A stretch of DNA of 21,835 nt from QQUJ01 sp050287605 (GCA_050287605.1 JBNKCG010000055.1:1-21835); one strand, 5' to 3'. Positions 1 to 7,886 are shown, counted from the first letter of the stretch. The notes: generated by a model from the sequence alone, not told the origin. Numbers and translations: made by a program.

Positions 1-157
1 GCTCAGTCGCATTGACCCATTTACTTCCAGTCATATCTTTAGGCGTCACAAACGGTATGTGACCACCAAATGCGTCCTTGACAGATGAGGGTGGAGTCTT
101 TCCTGTCTTGATTTCGCCAAGGTCGGAAAGTACGTACTCATACCATTTAGACTTCAT
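1..157 (-). CDS. hsdS: Type I restriction-modification specificity subunit HsdS (N-terminal fragment)
   Basis: This is the start of a type I specificity subunit, the part of the HsdMS(R) complex that reads the bipartite DNA target. Only the first 52 codons are in the window; the gene runs off the left edge. The ATG lies at 155-157 and the frame begins MKSKWYEYVLSDLGEIKTGK, then continues with TPPSS and IPFVTPKDM. The pattern 'lg-i--GkTP......-ipfvtp-Dm' is the usual opening of the first target recognition domain. The start overlaps the end of hsdM by 11 nt (147-157), which implies translational coupling and is common for hsdM-hsdS. The family assignment is firm for so short a piece, given the neighbour. 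Whether the gene is intact, and whether hsdR follows it, cannot be seen. Confidence 0.88.
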   Translation of the reverse strand, partial: MKSKWYEYVLSDLGEIKTGKTPPSSVKDAFGGHIPFVTPKDMTGSKWVNATE

Positions 158-1925
158 AACCCAATCCCGCCAAGCTCTTCTTAATCTCCGCCTCCAGCCG
201 ATCGCTCTCTTCAAACTGTTCCTTCAGTTGCGCGGCAAGTCGCGTCATCTTTTCGGCGAAGGGTTCGCCGTCGTCTTCCTGCTCTTCGGCGCCGACGTAG
301 CGACCGGGGGTGAGGACGAAATCGTGTTTGGCAATTCCGTCCAGATTCACGCTTGCGCAGAATCCCGGCACATCCTCGTATAACCGATCTGGATCGGGGT
401 CTATCATCGCCGCCATGCCATTGCCTAGATCGACCTTTCCATAATCCATTTGCCAGGCATGGAAGGTGTCTGTGATCTTGGCGAGATCATCGGCGCTGAA
501 GTCGCGCAAGACTCGGTCTTTCATGTAGCCGAGGTTGCGGGCGTCGATGAAGAGCACTTCACCGCTGCGGTCGCGCAGCGCTCTGCCGCCTGAGCTGACA
601 CGCGCCTTTTTGTTTTTGGTGAGGAACCAGATGCAAGCGGGGATTTGGGTGTTGGTGAAGAGCTGGCCCGGCAGGGCGACCATGCATTCGACCCTGTCGT
701 TTTCGATCAGGGCGCGGCGGATGGTGCCTTCGTTGTTGGTGTTGGAGCTCATGGAACCGTTGGCGAGCAGCAGGCCGACGCTGCCGTTGGGGGCGAGGTG
801 GTAGAGCATGTGTTGCAGCCAGGCAAAGTTGGCGTTGCCGCTGGGCGGTTTGCCGTAGGTCCAGCGCGGGTCGTTGTCGTCAACGCCGATGTCCCACTCT
901 TTCATATTGAAGGGCGGGTTGGCCATAACGAAGTCGGCGCGCAGATCGGGGTGCTGGTCGTTGGTGAAGGTGTTGGCGGGCTCTTTGCCGAAGTTAAAGT
1001 CGATACCTCGGATGACCATGTTCATCGCCGCGAGTTGCCAGGTGGTGTGGTTGTACTCCTGGCCGTAGATGGAGACATCGCCGATGCGTCCCTGTTGGCT
1101 GGTGATGAACTGTTCCGATTGCACGAAGAAGCCGCCGGAGCCCATGGCGGGGTCGTAGACGCGGCCTTTGTAGGGTTCGAGCATTTGCACGATGAGGGTG
1201 ACGATGGCCTTGGGTGTGTAGAACTGGCCGCCCTTTTTACCCTCGGCGAGGGCGAACTGGCCGAGGAAGTATTCGTAGACGTGGCCTAGGATGTCCTTGC
1301 TGCTGAGGCTTTTGTGCCTGAAGGGAACGGTGGCGATGAGGTCGATGAGTTCGCCCAGCTTGGCCTGGTCGATGCGCAGCTCGGTGTAACGGCGGTTGAG
1401 TACACCCTTTAGTTTGGGGTTGTCGTGCTCGATAGACTCCAGGGCGTTGTCGATGAGCTGGCCGACGGAGCTGATGCGTTTGCATTTGCGCTTTTCGGCG
1501 TCGTCCTTGGGTGGTTCGGCCAATAGTTCGCCGTTGGGGTCGAGCCAGAGGACGTTGCCGATAACCGCCTTGTTCTGGTTTTGCAAAAACTCCCAGCGGG
1601 CAGGCTTGGGCACCCAGAAGACATTGGTCTCGGTGTAGTAATCGCGCTGTTCCAGTTCGCTTTCTATTTCCTGTTGGTATTCGTCGCCCTCTTCACCGCC
1701 GAAGTCTTTATGGTCGATGTAGTAATCGTGTTTGGGGTTCTTGAATTGCGCGGTGAGTTCTTCGCGGCGGATGTCGAAGGAATCACTGACGTATTTGAGG
1801 AAGACCAGCCCCAGCACGGTGTGTTTGTACTGCGCGGCATCGAGAGTGGAGCGCAGCTTGTCGGCACTGGTCCAGAGCTTTTTGTCCAGCTCGTTGAGGA
1901 ATTGCTGTTCTTCGTTTGAGGTCAT
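147..1925 (-). CDS. hsdM: Type I restriction-modification DNA N6-adenine methyltransferase HsdM
   Basis: This 592-residue protein is the modification subunit of a type I system; it transfers a methyl group from S-adenosylmethionine to adenine in the target chosen by HsdS. The N-terminal HsdM_N helical domain spans about residues 10-200. It is followed by the N6-MTase core, with the SAM-binding motif DPAMGSGG at 258-265 and the catalytic motif IV NPPF at 336-339. Upstream 'GGQFYTP' (232-238) is also typical of HsdM. The C-terminal 70 residues are charged and probably coiled, where HsdS contacts are made. Length is normal and no frameshift is seen. The gene starts 15 nt after the mrr stop and overlaps hsdS, so mrr-hsdM-hsdS look like one operon. 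No HsdR is present in the visible part. Confidence 0.95.
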   Translation of the reverse strand: MTSNEEQQFLNELDKKLWTSADKLRSTLDAAQYKHTVLGLVFLKYVSDSFDIRREELTAQFKNPKHDYYIDHKDFGGEEGDEYQQEIESELEQRDYYTETNVFWVPKPARWEFLQNQNKAVIGNVLWLDPNGELLAEPPKDDAEKRKCKRISSVGQLIDNALESIEHDNPKLKGVLNRRYTELRIDQAKLGELIDLIATVPFRHKSLSSKDILGHVYEYFLGQFALAEGKKGGQFYTPKAIVTLIVQMLEPYKGRVYDPAMGSGGFFVQSEQFITSQQGRIGDVSIYGQEYNHTTWQLAAMNMVIRGIDFNFGKEPANTFTNDQHPDLRADFVMANPPFNMKEWDIGVDDNDPRWTYGKPPSGNANFAWLQHMLYHLAPNGSVGLLLANGSMSSNTNNEGTIRRALIENDRVECMVALPGQLFTNTQIPACIWFLTKNKKARVSSGGRALRDRSGEVLFIDARNLGYMKDRVLRDFSADDLAKITDTFHAWQMDYGKVDLGNGMAAMIDPDPDRLYEDVPGFCASVNLDGIAKHDFVLTPGRYVGAEEQEDDGEPFAEKMTRLAAQLKEQFEESDRLEAEIKKSLAGLGYEV

Positions 1926-1940
1926 GCTTTCGTTTCCAGA

Positions 1941-2852
1941 CTAGGAGTCTTCGCTGAAATAGTCGCTGTCGATTTGCTTCACCTCGTAGACCTCTTTACG
2001 GGTCACACCGAGATTGTGCTCGATCATCAGCTCGGCGAGTTGGTGCCCATCGATCAGTACGACCTTCATATCGAGAGTCTGTACCGCCTCACGGGCGCCC
2101 GACGAGAAATCGGAGGTGGTGATGAACACTCCCTTTCGGGCGCGGTTACGAGTCAGAGAACCGATGAACTTGTCGATCTCCGGGCGGTGGACGGTGTCAT
2201 GCCAGCGCTTGGCTTGGAGGTAGATGGTATCCAGACCGAGACGGTCTTCTTTGATGATACCGTCGATACCGTCGTCGTTGGTCGCCTGCGTGGCCTGCCC
2301 CGCCTCCTTGCGGGAACCGCCGTAACCCATTGCCAACATCAGGTCGACTACCACCTGCTCGAAAAAGCCGGGGCTGGCGGCGCGGATGGTTTCGAGGATT
2401 TCGTCGGCGAGTGAGCTATTGAGTTCCTGAAAAGCCGCGGCAATTTGCTCATCAGGTGTAGTATCGATGTCGGTTATCTGCGGCCCATCTTGGGACTCCC
2501 CCTCGCTGTTCGGGGTGATGAACTGACGAAACTCCTCGAACTGCCGCAGGTACTGGTTGTTTATTTCCGTAGGACACTCTTCCAAAGCTTTGCGGCCTCG
2601 GTCCGTGATCTGGTAGTGAGCACGCCTTGGTGTTTTCAGCAACTCCGCTTTTGCCAGATAGGTTTTTGCCCACCCGACGCGGTTGCTGATAACCAGTTGG
2701 CGGCCGCTGGAAAACGTTCTTTTGGCTTCCTCTGGAGTCAGCCCAAACTCGGTTGTGAGTTCGCGGACGAGTTCGGAACGGGTGTGTGCCTTTCCGTCTG
2801 CCAGGCGCGCAAGCAACGGCCGCATAAGGGTCTGGTAGCTAGGTATCGGCAT
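1941..2852 (-). CDS. mrr: Mrr-family restriction endonuclease
   Basis: This 303-residue protein has the two-domain layout of Mrr. A winged-helix Mrr_N domain covers about residues 5-95 ('MRPLLARLADGKAHTRSEL' through 'YQITDRGRKAL'). A PD-(D/E)XK Mrr_cat domain covers about 160-280. Likely catalytic residues are E165, D197 in DDGIDGII and the Q213-A-K215 motif of the QAK box; 'KGVFITTSDFSSGA' at 240-253 is the conserved strand and helix after it. Classical Mrr is a type IV enzyme that cuts methylated DNA. Here it sits 15 nt upstream of hsdM in the same orientation, so it could act as a stand-alone modification-dependent nuclease or as the nuclease partner of this Hsd pair. The first is known for the family; the second is inference. 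The ATG at 2852 is preceded by a weak purine-rich ribosome binding site. Confidence 0.92.
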   Translation of the reverse strand: MPIPSYQTLMRPLLARLADGKAHTRSELVRELTTEFGLTPEEAKRTFSSGRQLVISNRVGWAKTYLAKAELLKTPRRAHYQITDRGRKALEECPTEINNQYLRQFEEFRQFITPNSEGESQDGPQITDIDTTPDEQIAAAFQELNSSLADEILETIRAASPGFFEQVVVDLMLAMGYGGSRKEAGQATQATNDDGIDGIIKEDRLGLDTIYLQAKRWHDTVHRPEIDKFIGSLTRNRARKGVFITTSDFSSGAREAVQTLDMKVVLIDGHQLAELMIEHNLGVTRKEVYEVKQIDSDYFSEDS

Positions 2853-3094
2853 CCTTGTTCCCCAAAATTCCAGGCGAGCGATTTCGTCCAGATTGTTTTA
2901 TCGGTTTATCGAGCCGTTCGAATCGTACCAAATTCTGCCCCCTCAGCCATTTGTGAGATCTTGGATTGGGGAACAACGGCATCTTGCGCCGATCACGGAT
3001 TGCTGCCAGCTCCTCGTATTCGACGTCTTGTGCCACCCGGGTCGATTCCCCGGCTTGCGGCGATGTGGTCGCAGCGGGTCACGCGGGGCTTGTA

Positions 3095-3436
3095 TTACGA
3101 TCCAGCGAGCAGGCTGGCGAGCGCATTACGAAGCGGATCAAGGCTAGTTTCGATGACACCCCAGACCAAACGGTTGTCCACGGTGGCGTAGCCGTGAATA
3201 AGCACGTTTCGGAAAGCGACGATGCGCGCGAGATCGGGGATAACATCGGCAACCGAAGGGTCCACCCGGGCCAACTGGTTGAGGGCTTCGCCGATGATTT
3301 CAAATTGACGCTCAACTGCGGAGCGCAAGAACTCGTCCACCTCATAGTCGGCGAACTCCTTATCTGCCGTGAAACGCACAATACGCTCGGCGGCCTGCTG
3401 AGCGTCCCATAGCAGCTTGCTGGCGTCAGCGTGCAT
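3095..3436 (-). CDS. hepT: HepT-like HEPN ribonuclease toxin (DUF86)
   Basis: This 113-residue all-helical protein belongs to the HEPN/DUF86 family, toxin partner of MntA. The hallmark RX4HXY motif is present as R76-NVLI-H81-G-Y83. Other family signatures are 'AVERQFEIIGEALNQL' in the middle and the acidic N-terminal helix. In characterised HepT proteins the Arg and His form the RNase site across a dimer, and the Tyr is AMPylated by the antitoxin; both are family knowledge, not shown here. Its ATG (3434-3436) lies inside the mntA reading frame, giving an 11-nt overlap, the usual arrangement for this module. It is followed by about 240 nt before mrr, so co-transcription with the restriction genes is possible but not shown. 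All key residues are intact, so it is probably functional. Confidence 0.93.
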   Translation of the reverse strand: MHADASKLLWDAQQAAERIVRFTADKEFADYEVDEFLRSAVERQFEIIGEALNQLARVDPSVADVIPDLARIVAFRNVLIHGYATVDNRLVWGVIETSLDPLRNALASLLAGS

Positions 3437-3731
3437 AGACGTTGCGTCTTTCGCTGGCGATGCGTTCGCGGAAATAGGGATTGGCCAGACTGCTATCGGT
3501 CACGAGGTCAACCGACCGCCCAAACAGTTTTTCCAGGCCCTCCTTGAGGGAGAAATACGACTGAGCGTAACGGGCGGGGGGTATATCGTCGAATTCGACC
3601 AGAAAATCGAGATCGCTGCGGGTGGGGTCGAAATCGTCTCGGGTGGCGGAACCGAAGATATCCAGCCGCCGGGCGCAAGCGTGTCGGCAAAGGGCGGCGA
3701 CTTCTTCGCGGTGTAGATCGACGGAGTGCAT
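3426..3731 (-). CDS. mntA: MntA-like minimal nucleotidyltransferase antitoxin
   Basis: This 101-residue protein is a minimal nucleotidyltransferase with the diagnostic motif FGSATRDDFDPTRSDLDFLV: G27-S28, then D40-x-D42, with a third metal-binding aspartate probably at D75 (SVDLV). Family members neutralise the cognate HEPN toxin, in known cases by adding AMP groups to the toxin's RX4HXY tyrosine. It overlaps hepT by 11 nt and precedes it, so the antitoxin is made first. The ATG at 3729-3731 is the most upstream in-frame ATG consistent with the family length. It is part of the defence cluster at the left end, where such modules often help retain or guard restriction genes (inference). Confidence 0.92.
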   Translation of the reverse strand: MHSVDLHREEVAALCRHACARRLDIFGSATRDDFDPTRSDLDFLVEFDDIPPARYAQSYFSLKEGLEKLFGRSVDLVTDSSLANPYFRERIASERRNVYAR

Positions 3732-3932
3732 CGTGGTTGCTCCTCAAAGAATTATGCCGCGAGGGCGTCGTTTATCGATACTGGCATCTCGGACAAGGAT
3801 TCACTGGCGCGCGAATCCTGAATCCGGGTTTTACTGTTTCGGGCACCTGAGATTTCCCTACTCTCTTGGGGCCGAAATGGTATCACAGCAAGGGCGGAGG
3901 GCCGCCGGCAGAGGTTACCGTCCGCCTGGATC

Positions 3933-3962
3933 GTCGGGTTACGCTGCGCTAACCCGACCTAC
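3933..3962 (+). repeat. REP-like palindromic repeat, copy 1
   Basis: A 30-nt element with 9-bp perfect inverted arms GTCGGGTTA (3933-3941) and TAACCCGAC (3950-3958), loop CGCTGCGC, then CTAC. It is identical to copy 3 at 5719-5748. It lies in the 240-nt gap between mntA and the aidB-like gene; I see no gene in the rest of that gap. Such imperfect GTAGGTCGGGTTA-type elements are dispersed in many proteobacterial genomes (family knowledge). Confidence 0.85.
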
Positions 3963-3995
3963 ACTTATTGCTTGGCGGCTGCCGAGGATGAAGCG

Positions 3996-5666
3996 ATGCA
4001 CCCACGAGACCCCATGGCGAATCTGCCGACCCACGACGTGATCAACATGCCGCCCTACCTGGGCGATCAGGATCTCTACGGCAGCGATCTGGCGCTGCGC
4101 GAGGGGCTGGCGCGCGAGGGTGCGGGATGGGCGGAGGAGCCGGTGGCGGCCTTCGGCAAACTTGCCGGGCGCGTGCAGACGCTGGAGTGGGCGGATCAGG
4201 CCAACCGCTTTGCGCCGGAGTTGCAGGCGTTCGACCGCTACGGCATGCGCATCAATCAGGTGAGTTTTCATCCCGCTTACCACGAGCTGATGAATCTGGC
4301 CGTCAGCCACGATCTGCCCGCCTTCGCCTGGAACCATCCCCGAGCGGGCAACCACGTGGCCCACGGCGCCCTCTCCTACCTGCTCAACCAGGTCGAGGGC
4401 GGGGTGCTGTGCCCGGTGGCCATGAGCTACGCGGTGGTGCCGGCGCTGTGCACGACGCCGGCGGTGGCCGATGTGTGGCTGCCGCGGCTGCTGGCGCGCG
4501 AGTACGACCCGCGCGACATCCCCGCCGAGGAGAAGAGCGGCATCACCATGGGCATGTTCATGACCGAGAAACAGGGCGGCTCGGACGTGCGCGCCAACAC
4601 CACCCTGGCCGTGGCGGAGGGCGACGAGTCCGGCCCCGGCGCGCCCTACTTGCTCACCGGCCACAAGTTCTTCTGCTCGGCGCCCATGTCCGACGCCTTT
4701 CTCGCATTGGCGCAGACGGAGGCGGGGCTGAGCTGCTTTCTGGTGCCGCGCTGGCGGCCGGACGGCAGCCGCAACGGGCTGTTCGTCCAGCGCCTCAAGG
4801 ACAAGCTGGGCAACCGCTCCAACGCCTCCAGCGAGATGGAGCTGCTGGACGCCTGGGGCGTGATGGTGGGCGACGAAGGGCGCGGGGTGCGCACCATCAT
4901 CGATATGGTGCAGGGCACCCGCTACTACTGCGCCGTGGGATCGGCGGCGCTGATGCGCCAGGCGCTGGTGCAGGCGCTGCACCATACCGCGCACCGCGCC
5001 GCTTTCGGCAAGACACTCATCGACCAGCCGCTGATGCGCAACGTGCTGGCCGACCTCGCCGTGGAATCCGAGGCGGCCACTGCGCTCTGGCTGCGGCTGG
5101 GGCGGGCGGTGGGCGCCGCGGAAGGCAATCCGGCGGAGGCGGCGCTGGCGCGCATCGGTACGGCGATTGCCAAGTACTGGCTGTGCAAGCGCGCCCCCTA
5201 CCACGTCTACGAGGCGATGGAGTGTCACGGCGGGCCGGGGTACATCGAGGAGTCCATCCTGCCCCGCCTCTACCGCGAGGCGCCGGTGAACAGCATCTGG
5301 GAGGGTTCAGGCAACGTCATCTGCCTGGACGTGCTGCGCGCCATTCAGAAGGATCGCAGCGTGCTGCCCGCCTTGTTCAGCGAGCTGGAAATGGCCACCG
5401 GCGGCAACGCGCGCCTGGACCGGCTGATCCGCGAGCTCAAAAACGAAGTTGCCGAGCGCGAGGGGTTGGAGCTGCGCGCCCGGCGCATCACCGAGATGAT
5501 GGCGCTGGCGTGGCAGGGTTCGCTGCTGGTGCGTCACGCGCCGGTGGCGATGGCCCAGGCCTATTGCGAGTCGCGCATTGCCGACCGCTGGTCCGGCACC
5601 TTCGGCACCCTGCCCGCCGAGACCGATTTCGACGCCCTCATCGCCCGTGCACGCGGAGAAATGTAG
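3996..5666 (+). CDS. aidB: AidB-like acyl-CoA dehydrogenase family flavoprotein
   Basis: This 556-residue protein matches E. coli AidB along its whole length. It has the N-terminal 'THDVINMPPYLGDQDLYGSD' opening, the FAD-binding MTEKQGGSD motif near residue 189, 'RLKDKLGNRSNASSE' in the middle and the catalytic-type Glu of SIWEGSGN near residue 436. AidB belongs to the alkylation-response branch of acyl-CoA dehydrogenases; E. coli AidB binds DNA and FAD and is linked to protection from alkylating agents, but its physiological substrate is unclear. I chose the ATG at 3996 because GAGGA (3984-3988) lies 7 nt upstream; a TTG at 3972 would add 8 residues, and ATG 4014 would remove 6. The stop codon TAG (5664-5666) lies inside repeat copy 2. 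REP-like repeats flank the gene on both sides, and no ada-type regulator is adjacent. Confidence 0.92.
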   Translation: MHPRDPMANLPTHDVINMPPYLGDQDLYGSDLALREGLAREGAGWAEEPVAAFGKLAGRVQTLEWADQANRFAPELQAFDRYGMRINQVSFHPAYHELMNLAVSHDLPAFAWNHPRAGNHVAHGALSYLLNQVEGGVLCPVAMSYAVVPALCTTPAVADVWLPRLLAREYDPRDIPAEEKSGITMGMFMTEKQGGSDVRANTTLAVAEGDESGPGAPYLLTGHKFFCSAPMSDAFLALAQTEAGLSCFLVPRWRPDGSRNGLFVQRLKDKLGNRSNASSEMELLDAWGVMVGDEGRGVRTIIDMVQGTRYYCAVGSAALMRQALVQALHHTAHRAAFGKTLIDQPLMRNVLADLAVESEAATALWLRLGRAVGAAEGNPAEAALARIGTAIAKYWLCKRAPYHVYEAMECHGGPGYIEESILPRLYREAPVNSIWEGSGNVICLDVLRAIQKDRSVLPALFSELEMATGGNARLDRLIRELKNEVAEREGLELRARRITEMMALAWQGSLLVRHAPVAMAQAYCESRIADRWSGTFGTLPAETDFDALIARARGEM

Positions 5667-5692
5667 GTCGGGTTAGCCGGGCGTAACCCGAC
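5663..5692 (-). repeat. REP-like palindromic repeat, copy 2 (inverted)
   Basis: Same family as copies 1 and 3 but in the opposite orientation: GTAG, arm GTCGGGTTA (5667-5675), loop GCCGGGCG, arm TAACCCGAC (5684-5692). The loop differs from the CGCTGCGC-type loop of the other two, while the arms are perfectly conserved. The TAG stop codon of the aidB-like gene is the second to fourth base of the element. Together with copy 3 it forms a head-to-head pair able to act as a transcription terminator or mRNA 3'-end stabiliser (inference). Confidence 0.85.
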
Positions 5693-5718
5693 GGGTGTTG
5701 GGGTTGGGGACGGGGGGC

Positions 5719-5748
5719 GTCGGGTTACGCTGCGCTAACCCGACCTAC
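5719..5748 (+). repeat. REP-like palindromic repeat, copy 3
   Basis: Identical over 30 nt to copy 1: arm GTCGGGTTA (5719-5727), loop CGCTGCGC, arm TAACCCGAC (5736-5744), CTAC. It lies 26 nt after copy 2 and is inverted relative to it, a BIME-like pair. Confidence 0.85.
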
Positions 5749-6048
5749 GGGCTGGCGTCGCATTTCCTCTGCCACGGTGAGGTTACTGTCCGGGCCGTCA
5801 CCCATCGGCCCTGTGAATCCTGCGGGCGACTGATCCGCCGTGCCTGCTTATCCCATCCGTAACTCGAATCGAACGGGGCTCCACAGTGTGAAGGCCATCG
5901 CATATAGTTGACTGCCGTTCTACCACATTTAACTGGTACGGAATCCTTCTGAGGCAATAAAAACAACGCACGGAATGCGGCTTCGTAATGGGCAAAGGCA
6001 TGAAGCAATGACTGGTGTTCATGCTGCGGACGATTATGAGGAGGTGCC
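5749..6048. other. Non-coding gap upstream of the PilZ gene
   Basis: These 300 bases hold no convincing gene. Open frames on the minus strand here have no recognisable composition or ribosome binding site. The stretch is less GC-rich than its surroundings around 5900-6000, as expected for a promoter region. A TTGACT hexamer at 5908-5913 resembles a -35 box, but I find no matching -10 at normal spacing. An AGGAGGT ribosome binding site at 6039-6045 belongs to the PilZ gene. Confidence 0.5.
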
Positions 6049-6420
6049 ATGGACCAGCGTTGGACGCAACGAATCGACACCCGCGTGCCGACACGACTGC
6101 AAACCCGTGACGGCGAGGTGGTCAGTGCGGTAATCCGCAACATCAGCCTGGGCGGTTTCTTCGTGGAGACCGAGCAGCCGCTGGACCCCTACTCCTGCGT
6201 GGACGTGTGCGTGCGCATGGCCGGCGAAAGCGGCTGGTGCACTCACAAGGTGCCGGCCGTGGTGACCCACATCCAAAGCCAGGGCGCGGGGTTGATGTTC
6301 TCCGCCATCGACCGCCGCATGCGCACCGCGCTGGGCGATCTCACGGCGCACCGCGTCCCCGCCTCGCTGAAGTTCGACGGGCTGCGCAGCATGGGGATGC
6401 CGGGCGTCTCGGCCGGATAG
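6049..6420 (+). CDS. Single-domain PilZ protein, putative cyclic-di-GMP receptor
   Basis: This 123-residue cytoplasmic protein is essentially one PilZ domain. The cyclic-di-GMP signature is present: R8-IDT-R12 (RxxxR) followed by N31-ISLGG36 (D/NxSxxG). The strand 'GGFFVETEQPLD' and the later 'VVTHIQSQGAGLMFSAI' fit the PilZ barrel. PilZ proteins bind cyclic di-GMP and alter motility, adhesion or polysaccharide export; the partner cannot be told from the sequence. A strong AGGAGGT site (6039-6045) supports the ATG. It appears monocistronic and converges on the MmgE/PrpD gene with only 9 nt between stops. The last 20 residues are not part of the domain. Another PilZ-like segment may exist in the response regulator at 11935-12900. 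Confidence 0.9.
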   Translation: MDQRWTQRIDTRVPTRLQTRDGEVVSAVIRNISLGGFFVETEQPLDPYSCVDVCVRMAGESGWCTHKVPAVVTHIQSQGAGLMFSAIDRRMRTALGDLTAHRVPASLKFDGLRSMGMPGVSAG

Positions 6421-6429
6421 CGGCGGGCT

Positions 6430-7794
6430 TCAATCGGGTTCCAGGAATCGCCCCATCACCTTCATGTCGGCCAGCGCCCAGACCCGGGCGATGACGGCGC
6501 GCATCTCCTCCTCCGTCGCGCCGCCGCGGTAGGCCGCCAGGCGCAGCGCCTTCGCTTCCAACTCCGCGCGCGTGAGCGTGTTGCCGGGATCGCCCTTGGG
6601 TTCGTCCACGCGCCCGGACAGCCGGCGGCCATCGCGGGTTTCCACCATCACCTTGCCGATCCAGCGCGCCGGGTAGGCCTGGTCCACTTCGGGGTCGAGT
6701 TCCATGGTCACGCGGTCGCGGAACCGAACCACGGCCGGTGTCTGAAACGCCTGGTCGAACTCCGTCAGCCCGGCGCGGCCGTGGACGGCGATCAGCCCCA
6801 ACACCGTGCCCATGGAGAACTTGGCCTGGTGCACGGTGCGCGGGTCAGTGACCGGGCCCAGCACGTCGATGGCGGCCTGGTGGACCTGCGCGGTAACGCG
6901 CTCCACCTCCTCTGCACTCAATCCGTGGGCGTTCATCACCTGCAACAGCGCGTCGGCCGCGGGATGGGTGTGGCGGCACGAGGCGTGGAACTTGAACGAG
7001 GTTTCCGACAACGCCCAGCGGCTGCCCAGGCGGTCGGTGAGCCGGGCCGGATCGGCATCGCGGGACATACCGGCGGCCATGCCCTGCTCGCCCTCCAGGA
7101 TGCGCTGCGCGCCCGTCAGGCCGTTGCGCGCCAGGTAGGCGGCGCTGAGACCGCTGGCGGCGGCGTGGGCGGTGTGCAGCTGTTTGGAGTCGGCGGCATC
7201 GCGCAGGAACTCCCACAGCCCCGCCGCCTGGGTGCCGGCGGAGCCGAAGGCGTGGAGCATCTGCGCGGCGTCCAGGTTCAGCAACCGCCCCGCCGCCGCC
7301 GCGGCAGCCAGCGTGCCTGCCGTGCCGGTGGTGTGGAACACCTTGTAGTGACTGCGGCCGAGAAATTCGCCGACGCGGATGCCCACTTCGTAACCCGCCA
7401 CCACCGCGGTGAGAAATTCGCGTCCGCTGCTCCCCAGCGCCTGGGCGACGGCCAGCGCCGGCGGGAACACCACGGCGGCGGGATGGAACACCGAGCCGTT
7501 GTGCACGTCGTCCTGTTCGGCGACATGCGAGGCGGCGGCGTTGACCATGGCGGCGAACAGGGGCGAGGTTTGGCGTCGGGAGATGAGGAGTTCCGATGGG
7601 CCGTGTTCCGGGCCCATGGCGCGGGCGTAGGTTGCGATGATCTCCACCGCGCGTGCTTCCTTGCCGGCCAGGGCGGAGGCGAACCCGTCGAGGAACAGCT
7701 CTTCGGCGCGGCGGATGACCTCGGGCGGGATGGCGTCGTAGTGCAGTTCCGCGGCGAAGGCAGCGAGGGCTCGGGTGGGGTGGGATTGGGGCAT
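6430..7794 (-). CDS. MmgE/PrpD family protein
   Basis: This 454-residue protein is a full-length MmgE/PrpD member, a family that contains 2-methylcitrate dehydratase, cis-aconitate decarboxylase and iminodisuccinate epimerase. Recognisable segments are 'RAEELFLDGFASALAGKEA' near the start, 'HVAEQDDVHNGSVFHPAAVV' around residues 89-108, 'GYEVGIRVGE' and 'SFKFHASCRHTHPAADALL' near 267-285. Substrate cannot be assigned from sequence. It is the last gene of a leftward cluster with a CoA-transferase, an acyl-CoA dehydrogenase and a hydratase, so a role on a branched di- or tricarboxylic acid is plausible (inference). The 228-nt gap to the CoA-transferase gene holds repeat-like hairpins, so it may be transcribed more weakly than the upstream genes. 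Ribosome binding before the ATG at 7792-7794 is weak. Confidence 0.9.
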   Translation of the reverse strand: MPQSHPTRALAAFAAELHYDAIPPEVIRRAEELFLDGFASALAGKEARAVEIIATYARAMGPEHGPSELLISRRQTSPLFAAMVNAAASHVAEQDDVHNGSVFHPAAVVFPPALAVAQALGSSGREFLTAVVAGYEVGIRVGEFLGRSHYKVFHTTGTAGTLAAAAAAGRLLNLDAAQMLHAFGSAGTQAAGLWEFLRDAADSKQLHTAHAAASGLSAAYLARNGLTGAQRILEGEQGMAAGMSRDADPARLTDRLGSRWALSETSFKFHASCRHTHPAADALLQVMNAHGLSAEEVERVTAQVHQAAIDVLGPVTDPRTVHQAKFSMGTVLGLIAVHGRAGLTEFDQAFQTPAVVRFRDRVTMELDPEVDQAYPARWIGKVMVETRDGRRLSGRVDEPKGDPGNTLTRAELEAKALRLAAYRGGATEEEMRAVIARVWALADMKVMGRFLEPD

Positions 7795-7861
7795 GGTGTC
7801 GCGTTCCGTTCTACGGGGTTTGCACTATGGTCGGTTTGTATATGTCTCCCCCTCTCCCCAA

Positions 7862-7886
7862 CCCCTCTCCCGCCAGGGGAGAGGGG
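7862..7886. repeat. C-rich/G-rich hairpin in the mmgE-CoA-transferase gap
   Basis: Perfect 10-bp inverted arms CCCCTCTCCC (7862-7871) and GGGAGAGGGG (7877-7886) with a 5-nt loop. It is preceded by a further CTCCCCCTCTCCCCAAC run. A related imperfect element, CCCTCCCCCCTGG...GGGAGAGGGGGA, lies at about 7979-8017. Such CTCTCCC/GAGAGGG elements are frequent dispersed intergenic repeats in GC-rich proteobacteria. No gene is visible between 7795 and 8022. Confidence 0.7.

Noticed and set aside
2839..3036. 65-codon minus-strand frame overlapping the start of mrr
   Set aside because: No recognisable family, no good ribosome binding site, and overlap with mrr; more likely upstream leader sequence.
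3040..3060. tRNA-like T-arm (CCGGG, TCGATTC, CCCGG) as a possible tRNA remnant or attachment site
   Set aside because: The loop lacks the canonical TTC start and no acceptor, anticodon or D-arm can be built around it.
3939..5228. Long minus-strand open frame (429 codons) opposite the AidB gene
   Set aside because: Its translation is His/Arg/Gln-rich shadow sequence with no domain, and it is fully antisense to a well-supported gene.
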